Assembly: GCA_963695985.1 (NCBI GenBank) | Contig: CAVOIC010000011.1 | Location: 1-64,000, forward strand | Direction of reading: 5' to 3' | Source: DATBVX01 sp963695985 | Lineage (GTDB): Bacteria > Pseudomonadota > Gammaproteobacteria > Steroidobacterales > Steroidobacteraceae | Length of the DNA stretch: 64,000 nt | Part shown: positions 43,888 through 53,316 of the stretch, in pieces | How the letters are laid out: each line of letters begins with the position of its first letter | How positions within the stretch are numbered: position 1 is the first letter of the stretch | Program-made: the position numbers and the translations under genes | Notes under the pieces: generated by a model | What the model was told of the DNA's origin: nothing | Databases searched by the model: none | Seen by the model: only the letters and a program-made list of their open reading frames with translations

Positions 43888-45843
43888 TCAGCGCGTTGCT
43901 TTCCCGGCGTCGCCCTGCAGCGCCGCGCGGTACAACAGCCAGGCGATGAGCGCGAGGATCGCGAGGCCAAGCAGCTCGCCCCACTGAGTCGGCTGGAGCT
44001 TCTCGGGCAGCGCCAGGACGTCGGCGCGCCGCGAAGCCACGATCGCGAACGCGATGATGATTCCCGTCAAGGCTTCACCCGTGATCAGACCCGCGGAGAA
44101 CAGCACTCCGCGCCGGTGCAGCCTCTCCTTTGCATCTGCGTCATCGGGGACGCGAGCCATGCGCTCGACGATGTACGTCAGCAGGCCGCCAAGGAAGATC
44201 GGTACCGTATATTCGAGCGGCAGGTAGATACCAACGGCCGCAGCGAGTACCGGCACGCGAAAACGTGCGCCCCTGGCCTTGGCAATTTCATCGATGATGA
44301 TGATCGCGGCACCGATGGCGGTGCCGACCCACACCATGCCCCAGGGCAGTACGCCGCCGAACATTCCCTTGGCCACCGATGCCATGAGCGTCGCCTGGGG
44401 CGCCAGTAGCGGCCTTGGATGTGCCGCCGTCGGAACGCCTATGCCATAGGCGTGCTCGAGCAGGTTCAGCACCGGGGCCATGATCAGGGCGCAGGACACC
44501 GCGCCTACAGCGAGCATGACCTGCTGACGCCAGGGCGTTGCTCCGACTAGATAGCCTGCCTTCAGGTCCTGCAGATTGTCGCCGGCCACGGCGGCTGCGC
44601 AGCAGACGACCGCACCGATCATGATTGCCGCGATCGGACCGAGCGGCGAATCGCGGCCCATGAGGAACATCAGCACCACCGCCGCGAACAGGATGGTGGA
44701 AATCGTGATGCCCGAAACCGGATTGTTGGACGAGCCGACGAGACCCGCCATGTAGGCGGACACGGAGCAGAACAGAAATCCGGCCACGATCATCACGATT
44801 GTCATGGGTATGCTAACCGCGAGGCTCCCCACGATGGCCTGGTACAGGCCGAACAAGGGCAGCGTGAAGAGCACGATACCGATCAGTACGGCCTTCATCG
44901 GCAGATCCTGTTCGGTGTGCGAGATCGCACGCGAGGTGCCCGCGCGAGCCGCATCGAGCCCGCTGCGAATGCCCGAGAACAGCGACTTGCGCAGCGAAAT
45001 CAGCGTCCACACGCCACCGATCAGCATGGCGCCGACACCGAGGTAGCGGATCTGTGCCGACCAGATTCCGTAGGCGGCGTCTTCGGCGGCCGCACCCGCG
45101 ACCCGTGCGGCCAGCTCCGCGTTGCCGTCAAGGAAGTAGGTGGCGTAGAGCGGGATCGCAATGTTCCAGGAAATGACGCCGCCAGCCATGATCACGAGGC
45201 CGATGTTGAGGCCGACGATGTAGCCTACGCCGAATAGCGCCGGGGACAGGTTGGTGGCGAAGTAAGCGATACCCTTGCCGACGTGAGCGGCGGCAGCGGC
45301 CGTGTCCGGGATCAAACGTAGGCCGCTGGAAGCGGACAGTTTGACGATTCCCCCGAGCAACGCTGACCCCATCAACAGCTTGACGCCCTGCTCCGGATTC
45401 GCACCCGCGCGCAGCACCTCTGCGGCTGCCTTGCCTTCCGGGAACGCGAGCTTCTGCTCCAGGATCAGCGCCCGGCGCAGCGGCACCGAGAACAGCACAC
45501 CGAGTATTCCGCCCAGCCCCGCGATGGCGAACACCCACATGTATTTGAACTCGCTCCAGTAGCCGAGGATGACGAGTGCCGGGAGGGTGAAGATCACGCC
45601 GGCCGCGATCGAGGCGGCGGCGGAGGCGCCGGTCTGGACGATGTTGTTCTCCAGGATGTGACCGCCGCCGAGGGCACGCAGCACACCCATCGAAACCACG
45701 GCGGCCGGAATGGCCGAGGCGATCGTCAAACCGGCGAACAGGCCGAGATAGGTGTTTGCGGCGGCCAGCAGCATCGCCAGGATGATGGCGAGCAGGATGG
45801 CGCGGAACGTGAGCTGCGGTAACGGTGCGGCCGTGGTGTTCAT
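43888..45843 (-). CDS. Oligopeptide transporter, OPT family
   Basis: A 651-residue inner-membrane transporter with about 15 hydrophobic helices. The start ILLAIILAMLLAAANTYLGL, AIPAAVVSMGVL and the VGSSNNPVSGITISTILFA and GDNLQDLKAGYLVGATPW signatures are those of bacterial OPT proteins, which take up oligopeptides or metal-peptide complexes by proton coupling. It lies next to a periplasmic M2 dipeptidase and a POT peptide transporter on the same strand, so the three probably process and import peptides. Confidence 0.92.
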   Translation of the reverse strand: MNTTAAPLPQLTFRAILLAIILAMLLAAANTYLGLFAGLTIASAIPAAVVSMGVLRALGGGHILENNIVQTGASAAASIAAGVIFTLPALVILGYWSEFKYMWVFAIAGLGGILGVLFSVPLRRALILEQKLAFPEGKAAAEVLRAGANPEQGVKLLMGSALLGGIVKLSASSGLRLIPDTAAAAAHVGKGIAYFATNLSPALFGVGYIVGLNIGLVIMAGGVISWNIAIPLYATYFLDGNAELAARVAGAAAEDAAYGIWSAQIRYLGVGAMLIGGVWTLISLRKSLFSGIRSGLDAARAGTSRAISHTEQDLPMKAVLIGIVLFTLPLFGLYQAIVGSLAVSIPMTIVMIVAGFLFCSVSAYMAGLVGSSNNPVSGITISTILFAAVVLMFLMGRDSPLGPIAAIMIGAVVCCAAAVAGDNLQDLKAGYLVGATPWRQQVMLAVGAVSCALIMAPVLNLLEHAYGIGVPTAAHPRPLLAPQATLMASVAKGMFGGVLPWGMVWVGTAIGAAIIIIDEIAKARGARFRVPVLAAAVGIYLPLEYTVPIFLGGLLTYIVERMARVPDDADAKERLHRRGVLFSAGLITGEALTGIIIAFAIVASRRADVLALPEKLQPTQWGELLGLAILALIAWLLYRAALQGDAGKATR

Positions 45844-45861
45844 TATGAGACTTGCTCCTGG

Positions 45862-47721
45862 TCAACCCTCAGGCGTCCATCCACATTTCTGTCCCTGGTT
45901 CTTCTCTGTGAGCCACTGCTGCAGTGGCGCGAAATATTCGACGAGCGCGCTCGCGTCCATTTCGCGCGTGCCGGTGAGCTTCTCGAGAGTTTCCTGCCAG
46001 GGACGGCTTTGCCCCAGCGCCAGCATCGCGGCGAAACGCTTGCCGGCCTCAGCGCTGCCGTAAATCGAGCATTCATGCGGCGGGCCGTGGAATCCTGCTG
46101 CCTGGCACAGTGCGCGGTGGAACTGGAACTGCAGGATGAACGCCAGGAAGTAGCGCGTATACGGCGTGTTGCGCGGTACGTGCGACTTGGCACCCGGGTC
46201 GAAGTCGGCTTCAGAGCGCGGCACCGGCGGCGCGACGCCCTGGTATTTCTCGCGCAGCTGCCACCAGGCCTGGTTGTAGTTGGATGGCGTGATCTCGCCC
46301 GAGAATACTTTCCAGCGCCACTGGTCGATGAGCTTGCCGAACGGCAGGAAGGCGACGCGCTCGAGCGCGAGCTTCATCTGCTGATTGATCAGGGCGTCGT
46401 GACCGGGCTTGACTTCGCCGACCAGGTTGATCGTGCGCAAGTACTGCGGCGTCATCGACAGTACGACAGTGTCGCCGATCGCTTCGTGAAAGCCGTCGTT
46501 CGCGCCGTTCTGAAACAGGAATGGCTGGTCGCGGTAGGAGAGGAAGTAATAGACGTGGCCCAGCTCATGATAGATGGTGCGCAGATCCTCATCGGTAGGT
46601 TGGATGCAGGTCTTGATGCGCACGTCGTTCTTGCCGTCCATGGTCCAGGCATTCGCGTGGCACAGGACTTCGCGATCGCGCGGGCGCGTGAGCATCGAGC
46701 GTTCCCAGAACGTGTCAGGGAGCTGCGGAAACCCCAGCGAGACGTAGAACGTCTCGGCTGATCGGGCCATGCGCCTGGCGTCGTACTTCTGTGTCTGCAG
46801 TGCCCTGTCGACGTTCAGATCGGCGACGCCGGGATACGGCTCCATGAGGTCGTATACCTTGTCCCACTGCTGCGCCCAAAGATTGCCCAGCAGCTGGGCC
46901 GGAATCGGCTTTCCGACCGGCACACGCGCTTCGCCGTACTTCTTCGCCAGCTGGGCCCGAGCGTAGCAATGCAGATCCTGGTACAGGGGTCTGACCTGGT
47001 TCCAGAGCCGCTCGGTCTCCTGCTCGAAGGCCTCGGGCGCCATGTCATAAGCGGAGCGCCACATGGCACCGAGATCCGTGAAGCCGAGTTCGCGCGCCCC
47101 CTCGTCGGCGAGCTCCACGAACCGCGCATAGTCGGCGCGCATGGGCGGAGCGATGCTGTGCCAGCCCTTCCAGGCTTCTGTTAGCTCATCGTAGTTGCGA
47201 CTGTTGGCGATAGTCTTCGAGAGCTCATCGATGTGCAGACAGGAGTCGGGCCCCTTGGGGCAATACTTGCCGGCGCCATACGCCGCCTCGAGCCGTGCCA
47301 GGATGGTGGTGAGCTCGCTGCGCTTGGCCGGATCGACGGGCGCCGGCGCATAAATGCTCGCGGCAACACCGAGCTTCAGCAGCTGCAGCGCCCGCGCGGT
47401 ATCCGGATTGGAAACCTGTTTCGGATCGAAGCGCTTCGCCTCTTCGACCGCGTGGGTGAAGTACTCCAGGTAGCGCGCGTTGGCCGCGGCGCTCAATAGC
47501 TGCGTATCGTCGGTGATGTAGGTCTGCTGCACCCACAGCGCTGCGTTGAGTTCCTTGCCGATCTCGAGCATCTCGCGGTTGACACGCGCGATGAATTCAT
47601 CCGCGCTTTCCTGCGGTGCAAGCGCAGCGGGTCCTGGGGATTTCGGCTGGCATGCAGTGACGGTGAGTGCGGTGAGCGCGACCGCCGCACAAGATCCGAA
47701 GCCAAAGATCGAACGCCACAT
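45862..47721 (-). CDS. M2-family peptidyl-dipeptidase (ACE-like) lipoprotein
   Basis: A zinc peptidase of about 619 residues that would remove C-terminal dipeptides from peptides, like angiotensin-converting enzyme. It starts with a lipoprotein signal ending LTVTAC, so it is lipid-anchored at the membrane. The zinc motif HELGH is near residue 385 (TIYHELGHVYYF), with the later Glu in GFHEAIGDTVVLS. I choose the ATG at 47721, preceded by GGGAGG; the longer open frame to 48036 shadows the transporter gene. It lies between an OPT and a POT transporter, so its dipeptide products could be imported directly. Confidence 0.92.
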   Translation of the reverse strand: MWRSIFGFGSCAAVALTALTVTACQPKSPGPAALAPQESADEFIARVNREMLEIGKELNAALWVQQTYITDDTQLLSAAANARYLEYFTHAVEEAKRFDPKQVSNPDTARALQLLKLGVAASIYAPAPVDPAKRSELTTILARLEAAYGAGKYCPKGPDSCLHIDELSKTIANSRNYDELTEAWKGWHSIAPPMRADYARFVELADEGARELGFTDLGAMWRSAYDMAPEAFEQETERLWNQVRPLYQDLHCYARAQLAKKYGEARVPVGKPIPAQLLGNLWAQQWDKVYDLMEPYPGVADLNVDRALQTQKYDARRMARSAETFYVSLGFPQLPDTFWERSMLTRPRDREVLCHANAWTMDGKNDVRIKTCIQPTDEDLRTIYHELGHVYYFLSYRDQPFLFQNGANDGFHEAIGDTVVLSMTPQYLRTINLVGEVKPGHDALINQQMKLALERVAFLPFGKLIDQWRWKVFSGEITPSNYNQAWWQLREKYQGVAPPVPRSEADFDPGAKSHVPRNTPYTRYFLAFILQFQFHRALCQAAGFHGPPHECSIYGSAEAGKRFAAMLALGQSRPWQETLEKLTGTREMDASALVEYFAPLQQWLTEKNQGQKCGWTPEG

Positions 47722-47777
47722 GAGCCCTCCCATTGGCCGCGCCAGGCCGGTGCCGCACCCAATCCTGAACGAGTGGC

Positions 47778-49274
47778 TTACTTCACGCCCGACATGAGGC
47801 GCTTGATGAAAGGCGTGAGGATCAACATCACTGCCCCGGCGATGGCGCCCCACCAGAAGAGATAGAGGAACTCGCCGGGCATGCCTGGCAGATTGTTCGG
47901 ATCGATCTCGCCGGCGAACTGGCCTGCGAGGTTGTTGCCGATGGCGGTCGCGAGGAACCACACGCCCATCACCTGGCCTACAAACCGCGCCGGTGCGAGC
48001 TTGGTCATCGAGCTCAAGCCCACGGGGCTCAGGCACAGCTCACCGAAGGTGTGCAGCAGGTAAGTGAGGATCAGCCAGGTGGGCAGCACCTTCTGGCCCT
48101 GCACCACGTAGCCCGCCGCGGCGAACATCACCAGGAAGCCCAGGCCCATCAGGATCAGCCCGACGCCGAATTTTGCCGGCGAAGACAGGTCCAGATTGCG
48201 TCGGCCGAGATTTACCCACAAGGCGGCAAACACCGGGGCAAAAATGATGATGAAGAGTGGGTTGACCGCCTGCAGTACACCAGCCGGCATGTCCCAGCTA
48301 AAGACATTCCGGTCGGTATGCCGCTCCGCGAACAGGTTGAAAGACGCACCAGCCTGCTCGTAGCCCGCCCAGAACATGGCGCAGCCGATGAACAACGCGA
48401 TCATCGCCCAAATGCGCTTGTGCTCCGTGTGATCCAGGCCTGCGAACCACAACAGGTACCCGAAGTACCCGGTGGCGAGCGCCACCATCGCCCAGTTCGC
48501 GGTCCGCGATACCTTGACTGGATCAACATGCAGACTGCCGCCGAATACCAGCGCCGCGATGACCGCGACAACGGCGAGAAAAATGATCACGGGCCACCAG
48601 GTGGCGGACTTACCCGGCGTTGCCAGCCCGGACTGGCCGAGGTACTTGCGTGTAACGCGGAATTGAATCAAGCCGCACAGCATGCCGACAGCGGGCAGGG
48701 CGAAACCGACGTTCCAGCCGAACTTCGCGGCGACGATCGGCACCAGCAGCGAACCGAGGAACGCGCCGAGGTTGATGCCCATGTAGAAGATCGAGAACCC
48801 GGCATCACGCCGCGAGCCGCCTTCCGGATACAGCTGCGCCACGATCGCGCTGATGTTCGGCTTGAGCAGGCCGACGCCGAGCACGATCACCACCAGTCCG
48901 ATGAAGAACAGCCGCGGATCGCCAAGCGCGAGGCTCGCGTTGCCCGCCATGATGAGAATGCCGCCGAAAAAGACGGCCTTCTGTTGGCCAATCAGGCGAT
49001 CCGCAATCCAACCGCCCAGCAGACACAAGAGATAAGTGCCCGAGATGTACATGCCGTAGATCGCGTTGGCGGTCCGGTCATCGATGCCAAGCCCCCCGTT
49101 CACGACTGCGGCTGTCATGAACAGCACCAGCAGCGCGCGCATGCCGTAATAAGTGAAGCGCTCCCACATCTCGGTGAAGAAAAGGGTCGCCAGGCCGCGA
49201 GGCTGGCCAAGTAACTGGGGACCGTCGGTGGAAACTGGGTTCGGGTGAGCCGGAGCAGAGCTGGTGGCAGTCAT
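47778..49274 (-). CDS. Proton-dependent di-/tripeptide transporter, POT/PTR2 family
   Basis: A 498-residue major-facilitator protein with about 12-14 helices. The first helix carries the POT signature EMWERFTYYGMRALLVL, and the second has GGWIADRLIGQQKAVFFGG; FYMGINLGAFLGSL and the later helix regions also fit. It imports small peptides with protons. I choose the ATG at 49274; a GTG at 49295 is possible. It precedes the M2 dipeptidase gene on the same strand. Confidence 0.92.
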   Translation of the reverse strand: MTATSSAPAHPNPVSTDGPQLLGQPRGLATLFFTEMWERFTYYGMRALLVLFMTAAVVNGGLGIDDRTANAIYGMYISGTYLLCLLGGWIADRLIGQQKAVFFGGILIMAGNASLALGDPRLFFIGLVVIVLGVGLLKPNISAIVAQLYPEGGSRRDAGFSIFYMGINLGAFLGSLLVPIVAAKFGWNVGFALPAVGMLCGLIQFRVTRKYLGQSGLATPGKSATWWPVIIFLAVVAVIAALVFGGSLHVDPVKVSRTANWAMVALATGYFGYLLWFAGLDHTEHKRIWAMIALFIGCAMFWAGYEQAGASFNLFAERHTDRNVFSWDMPAGVLQAVNPLFIIIFAPVFAALWVNLGRRNLDLSSPAKFGVGLILMGLGFLVMFAAAGYVVQGQKVLPTWLILTYLLHTFGELCLSPVGLSSMTKLAPARFVGQVMGVWFLATAIGNNLAGQFAGEIDPNNLPGMPGEFLYLFWWGAIAGAVMLILTPFIKRLMSGVK

Positions 49275-49408
49275 GATTTGTTGTTGGCCCGTCACGCAGA
49301 ATTAGGAGCGGCATGCCGCACTGCAAGGTGCTGAGTGTGCTTGATGTTGCCTTGCATCAGCAACCGCAGCGGTTGCGACTTGACGGTGCACGAAGGGTTT
49401 CGTTCTTT

Positions 49409-50209
49409 TCAGCGCGAGGAGGCGTCGGCATTCTTCTCGGCAGCGGCTTCCTCGGCTTCGCGCTTCAGTTTCGCCTTGAACATGATGCGCGACATCACGA
49501 TGCCGATCTCGTAGAGGAGATACATTGGTATCGCCATGATGCACTGAGAGATGGCATCGGGCGGTGTGAGAAACGCGGCGACGATGAAGATGCCGATGAG
49601 CACGTAGCCGCGGTGGGCCACAAGGCTCTCGATTTTGACCATCCTGGTAACCACCAGCAGCACTGTCGCGACGGGTACTTCGAAAGCGACTCCAAAAGCA
49701 AAGAACAGCATCAACACGAAGTCGAGATAGCTGTTGATGTCCGTCATCATCAGCACGCCATGCGGGCCGGTAGTCGCAAAGAACCCAAAGATTGCCGGGA
49801 ACACCGCGTAATAGGCGAATGCCACGCCGCCGTAGAACAGCACGAAGCTGGAGATCAGCAGCGGCAGCGCAAAGCGCTTCTCGTGACGGTAAAGACCCGG
49901 AGCCACGAACGCCCAGACCTGGTAAAGCACGTAAGGCATGGCGAGGAAGATCGCCGTTACTACGGCGAGCTTGAAGGGCACCATGAAGGGCGCAATGACG
50001 TTCGTCGCGATCATCGAGGCGCCGGCGGGAAGCTTTTGCATCAGCGGTCGCGCGATGAACTCGTACAGTTCATCGGCGTAAATCATGCACGGCACTGACA
50101 GGACGGCGACGGCGATCGTTGCGCGCAGCAGACGATCGCGCAGCTCGAGCAGATGCGAGATCAGCGTGCCTTCGGCAAGCGATTCCTGTTCACGGCCCGG
50201 TTCGCTCAT
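49409..50209 (-). CDS. tatC: Sec-independent protein translocase TatC
   Basis: The core receptor of the Tat pathway, which exports folded proteins with twin-arginine signals. The 266-residue protein has six membrane helices; SHLLELRDRLLRATIAV near residue 20 and the Glu-containing SFVLFYGGVAFAYYAVFP region are typical. Its start overlaps the tatB end by about 20 bases. The tatA-tatB-tatC order is intact. Confidence 0.96.
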   Translation of the reverse strand: MSEPGREQESLAEGTLISHLLELRDRLLRATIAVAVLSVPCMIYADELYEFIARPLMQKLPAGASMIATNVIAPFMVPFKLAVVTAIFLAMPYVLYQVWAFVAPGLYRHEKRFALPLLISSFVLFYGGVAFAYYAVFPAIFGFFATTGPHGVLMMTDINSYLDFVLMLFFAFGVAFEVPVATVLLVVTRMVKIESLVAHRGYVLIGIFIVAAFLTPPDAISQCIMAIPMYLLYEIGIVMSRIMFKAKLKREAEEAAAEKNADASSR

Positions 50210-50477
50210 GCGGGCTCTGCGCGTCGGGTGCTGGATCGAGCGGTGCGACTGGGGCAGGCGGTGACGACGGCGTCGTCACGGACGTGGCCCGGCGGGATGT
50301 GGCTTCCTCGAGATTGACTTCCTGGTCGAGCTGCTCGCGAAACTGCCGCGCCATCGCGCGCGCGCGTCCGACCCAGCGCCCGATCTGAGCCGCGAGCTTC
50401 GGCAGACGCTGCGGCCCGAGCACGATCAGCGCCAGGCCGAAGATCAGCACCAGCTCCGAAAAGCCGACCTCGAACAT
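50190..50477 (-). CDS. tatB: Sec-independent protein translocase TatB
   Basis: A 95-residue protein with the TatA/B fold: a single N-terminal helix (MFEVGFSELVLIFGLALIVLG), the hinge PQRLPKLA and an amphipathic helix. The Glu in the first helix (GFSE) is the TatB hallmark, and the longer polar tail is rich in Pro and Ala. It partners TatC in the signal-peptide receptor. The ATG at 50477 is chosen over a longer frame to 50558. Confidence 0.93.
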   Translation of the reverse strand: MFEVGFSELVLIFGLALIVLGPQRLPKLAAQIGRWVGRARAMARQFREQLDQEVNLEEATSRRATSVTTPSSPPAPVAPLDPAPDAQSPHERTGP

Positions 50478-50484
50478 GGATGAT

Positions 50485-50736
50485 TCACGCGTTACGGTTG
50501 TCCGAGCTCTTGGCGTCCGCGTTGCGCTTGGCGTCCGGCGCAGCATCGAAATCGGCATCGCCGTCTTCGTGCTTGAGCTGTTTTACCGTCTCTTCGGTGT
50601 CGCCTTCGTTCACGGCCTTCTTGAAGCCACGGACCGCGGCGCCGAGGTCGGAACCGATCGTGCGCAGCTTCTTGGCGCCGAACACGAGCAACGCGATCAG
50701 CAGGATGATGATCAATTCGCGCCAGCCAATGCCCAT
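50485..50736 (-). CDS. tatA: Sec-independent protein translocase TatA
   Basis: An 83-residue pore-forming Tat component. The membrane helix and hinge read WRELIIILLIALLVFGAKKL, followed by the amphipathic helix SDLGAAVRGFKKAVNE and an acidic tail. The ATG at 50736 (GIGWREL) gives the expected size; a longer frame to 50790 exists. tatB follows after seven bases. Confidence 0.94.
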   Translation of the reverse strand: MGIGWRELIIILLIALLVFGAKKLRTIGSDLGAAVRGFKKAVNEGDTEETVKQLKHEDGDADFDAAPDAKRNADAKSSDNRNA

Positions 50737-50827
50737 GCCAACTCTCCCGCGGTTTCTGACGAGCGAGGGATGATACGCCAATTGACCCACAGCAAATGTT
50801 GACTCCCACCCGCTTCTGGCAAGGCGT

Positions 50828-51286
50828 TCAAGCCAGACCTGGCGGCGCCGAAGCCTCGAGCCAGAACGTCACCGGACCGTCATTGACGAGACTGATCTGC
50901 ATGTGTGCGCCGAAGCGGCCGGTAGCGACGTGTAGCGGCATTGTTTTCGCCTTGCGGACGAGATACTCGAACAGACGCTCGCCGGTCGCGGGGTTGGCTG
51001 CGGTGCTGAATCCGGCACGCGTTCCCTTGCGCGTGTCGGCGGCAAGCGTGAACTGCGGGACGAGGAGCAATTCACCGCCGATGTCCGTCAGCGAGCGGTT
51101 CATGCGCCCCGCGCCATCCTCGAAGATGCGATAGCCCAAGATGCGTTCGAGGAGCCGATCGGCTACAGATTCACTATCACCGGGCTGAACGGCGATCAGC
51201 GCGACGATGCCCCGTCCGATCGCCCCAATCACCTTGCCTTCGACCGAGACGCTGGCCTGCGAAACTCGCTGAATCAGCGCAATCAT
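50828..51286 (-). CDS. dtd: D-aminoacyl-tRNA deacylase
   Basis: A 152-residue editing enzyme that frees tRNA from D-amino acids and mis-paired glycine. It begins MIALIQRVSQASVSVEGKVI and has the two cross-dimer motifs: a SQFTL-type strand read here as VPQFTLAAD, and the Gly-cisPro loop NDGPVTFWLEA. It lies upstream of tatABC on the same strand and may be read with it. Confidence 0.95.
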   Translation of the reverse strand: MIALIQRVSQASVSVEGKVIGAIGRGIVALIAVQPGDSESVADRLLERILGYRIFEDGAGRMNRSLTDIGGELLLVPQFTLAADTRKGTRAGFSTAANPATGERLFEYLVRKAKTMPLHVATGRFGAHMQISLVNDGPVTFWLEASAPPGLA

Positions 51287-51692
51287 CGTTCAGGGGCTCC
51301 AGCCATATTCTGGCCGCTACGGCGCAGCAGAAGGTTTTGCGCCGCCACCAATCCTTGTATTCGGCTACTGGATGGACAGATCCACCCACATTTCAGTAGA
51401 TCAGTAAGATTGTGGAAATTATTACTCAGATTCCTCTCCATCTATGCAGGTATACTGTGGGCTATGTACACTCTGTACATCAAAGATCACTCATCTGGTG
51501 GGTAAGACTAAGCCGCAGCCTTGCCCAATAGGCGTTGTCGGTAGCAGCAGTACTTCGGCGCCCCTTAGGCTGGTCGGGCTGCGCGGTAACGATTCGTTCA
51601 GCACGGCAAATGATTCACTTGAATTCGCGCTCTCATTTACCATTGCGCGCCTTGCGCTTCGAACCCTGATCGTCAGAAGAGGATTGCAGCAA
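51287..51692. other. Intergenic region between dtd and the cytochrome c gene
   Basis: About 406 bases between divergent genes. I see a TATACT -10 and an adjacent palindrome (annotated separately) and otherwise no recognisable gene or RNA. The stretch 51380-51480 is more AT-rich than its surroundings. Confidence 0.5.
51451..51480 (+). promoter_or_regulatory. Promoter -10 with an adjacent palindromic operator
   Basis: TATACT at 51451-51456 is followed eight bases later by a perfect inverted repeat ATGTACA-CTC-TGTACAT (51464-51480). A palindrome placed over the predicted transcript start is typical of a repressor operator. No matching regulator gene is seen next to it and no clear -35 is present, so the assignment to the cytochrome gene is inferred. 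Confidence 0.45.
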
Positions 51693-52337
51693 ATGCCATC
51701 GCGGATTCTGCTTGCCGCTTACCTTGTCGGCATCGCTCTGCTCTCGCCGGCGTTGACACGAGCGGACGCCGATCCGGAGCACGGCCGCAAGCTGGCCTAC
51801 ACCTGCTACGGCTGTCACGGGATTGCGAACTACAAGAACGTGTACCCCACTTACAGTGTTCCCAAGCTCGAAGGGCAGCATCCGGAATACCTGGCGATTG
51901 CGCTGCAAGCCTACCGCGGTGGCGAACGCTCGCACGGCACTATGCATTCGCAGGCAGCCACGATGAGCGATCAGGATATGCAGGATATCGCGGCGTTCCT
52001 GGCGGGAAAGTCGCTGAAAGCGGGTGCGACTCCGGGCGGCAAGGCGCCGCAGAAGGTGCAGGAACTGTGCGTCGCCTGCCACGGGCCTGACGGCATCGGC
52101 ATCACTCCACAGTATCCATCACTGGCTGGCCAGCACGCGGATTACCTGGAGCGCGCATTGCTCGACTACCGCGACGGCGGTCGCAAGAACGCAGTAATGG
52201 GCGGATTCGTCACGCAGCTCACGGACCAGGAAATAAAGGAAGTGGCGGAGTATTACGCGCAGCAGCGTCCCGGCCTTTCCACCGCGAAGCACGCAATGTG
52301 GTTCGCGCAAGAGAGCCACGAGCCGGGCGGAACATAG
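51693..52337 (+). CDS. Dihaem cytochrome c (c4-like)
   Basis: A periplasmic electron carrier of about 214 residues. The signal peptide ILLAAYLVGIALLSPALTRA is followed by two cytochrome c domains, with haem sites CYGCH and CVACH and axial Met candidates (HGTMHSQAATMSD and AVMGGFVTQLTD). The ATG at 51693 has GAGGA about ten bases upstream. Such proteins pass electrons to terminal oxidases or other acceptors. Confidence 0.88.
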   Translation: MPSRILLAAYLVGIALLSPALTRADADPEHGRKLAYTCYGCHGIANYKNVYPTYSVPKLEGQHPEYLAIALQAYRGGERSHGTMHSQAATMSDQDMQDIAAFLAGKSLKAGATPGGKAPQKVQELCVACHGPDGIGITPQYPSLAGQHADYLERALLDYRDGGRKNAVMGGFVTQLTDQEIKEVAEYYAQQRPGLSTAKHAMWFAQESHEPGGT

Positions 52338-52383
52338 AGCCTGCCCGCACTCGCGGCCGCTGTACGCAAGCGCTCGAGACGAC

Positions 52384-53316
52384 ATGTCCGCAGACGGGAT
52401 CTACGCGGTCGACACACACTACGTCCGCCCGGGATATGACGCGAGTCACCTGATTGTTGAAAAGGGACGCGCCGCGTTCGTCGATACCGGGCCGTCCAGC
52501 GGCGTACCACACCTGCTCGATGCCCTCGTGCGGCTCAAACTCGCACCTGAGCAGGTCGACTATGTGCTTTTGACACACGTCCATCTCGACCACGCGGGTG
52601 GCGCCGGGCAGCTGATGCAATCCCTTCCCAATGCACAGGCCGTCATCCATCCACGCGGGGCACGTCACCTGATCGAGCCATCGAAACTAATTGCCGGGAG
52701 CATCGCCGTTTACGGCGAGGAACGTTTTCGCGCGCTTTACGGCGACATCGTGCCGATACAGCGTGAGCGCGTCCGGCAGAGCGAGGACGGCCTGCGCATC
52801 GTTCTTGGCGGCCGTTCTCTCGAGCTGATTCACACTCCGGGCCACGCGCTGCACCACTATTGCGTGATCGACCGCGATGGCGGAACGATCTTTTCGGGCG
52901 ATACCTTCGGTATTTCCTATCGCTATTTCGATACGGCGGCTGGCGAGTTCATCTTCCCAACCACCACGCCGGTACAGTTCGATCCCGACGCCCTGCACGC
53001 TTCCATCGATCGGCTGATGAGTTACCACCCGAGCGCGATCTATCTGACTCACTTCAGCCGCGTCAACGATCTGCAGCGTCTCGCGCACGACATGCATGAC
53101 TGTATCGACGCATTCGTGGCCATCGCACGCCGCCATTCTGGGCGGCAGGACCGCGGTGCACGCATACGGGCCGAATTGTTCGATTTCCTGGGCGAGCGGC
53201 TACAGCGGCATGGCTTCGTTGCCGACGATGCGACCCTGCAGGAGTTGCTCGGTGCGGATGTGGAACTAAACTCCCAGGGGCTGGAAGTGTGGCTGGATCG
53301 AGGCGCATCGATATGA
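52384..53316 (+). CDS. Metallo-beta-lactamase fold hydrolase
   Basis: A 310-residue metal hydrolase with the HxHxDH motif (LLTHVHLDHAGGAG) and further ligand strands (LELIHTPGHALHH, then TIFSGDTFG). Its C-terminal part from about residue 200 is helical and of unknown use. The stop overlaps the ATG of the AcuI/YhdH-like gene (ATGA), so the two are coupled. A thioesterase role on an acyl-CoA would fit its neighbours, but that is inference; other MBL-fold activities are equally open. Confidence 0.82.
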   Translation: MSADGIYAVDTHYVRPGYDASHLIVEKGRAAFVDTGPSSGVPHLLDALVRLKLAPEQVDYVLLTHVHLDHAGGAGQLMQSLPNAQAVIHPRGARHLIEPSKLIAGSIAVYGEERFRALYGDIVPIQRERVRQSEDGLRIVLGGRSLELIHTPGHALHHYCVIDRDGGTIFSGDTFGISYRYFDTAAGEFIFPTTTPVQFDPDALHASIDRLMSYHPSAIYLTHFSRVNDLQRLAHDMHDCIDAFVAIARRHSGRQDRGARIRAELFDFLGERLQRHGFVADDATLQELLGADVELNSQGLEVWLDRGASI

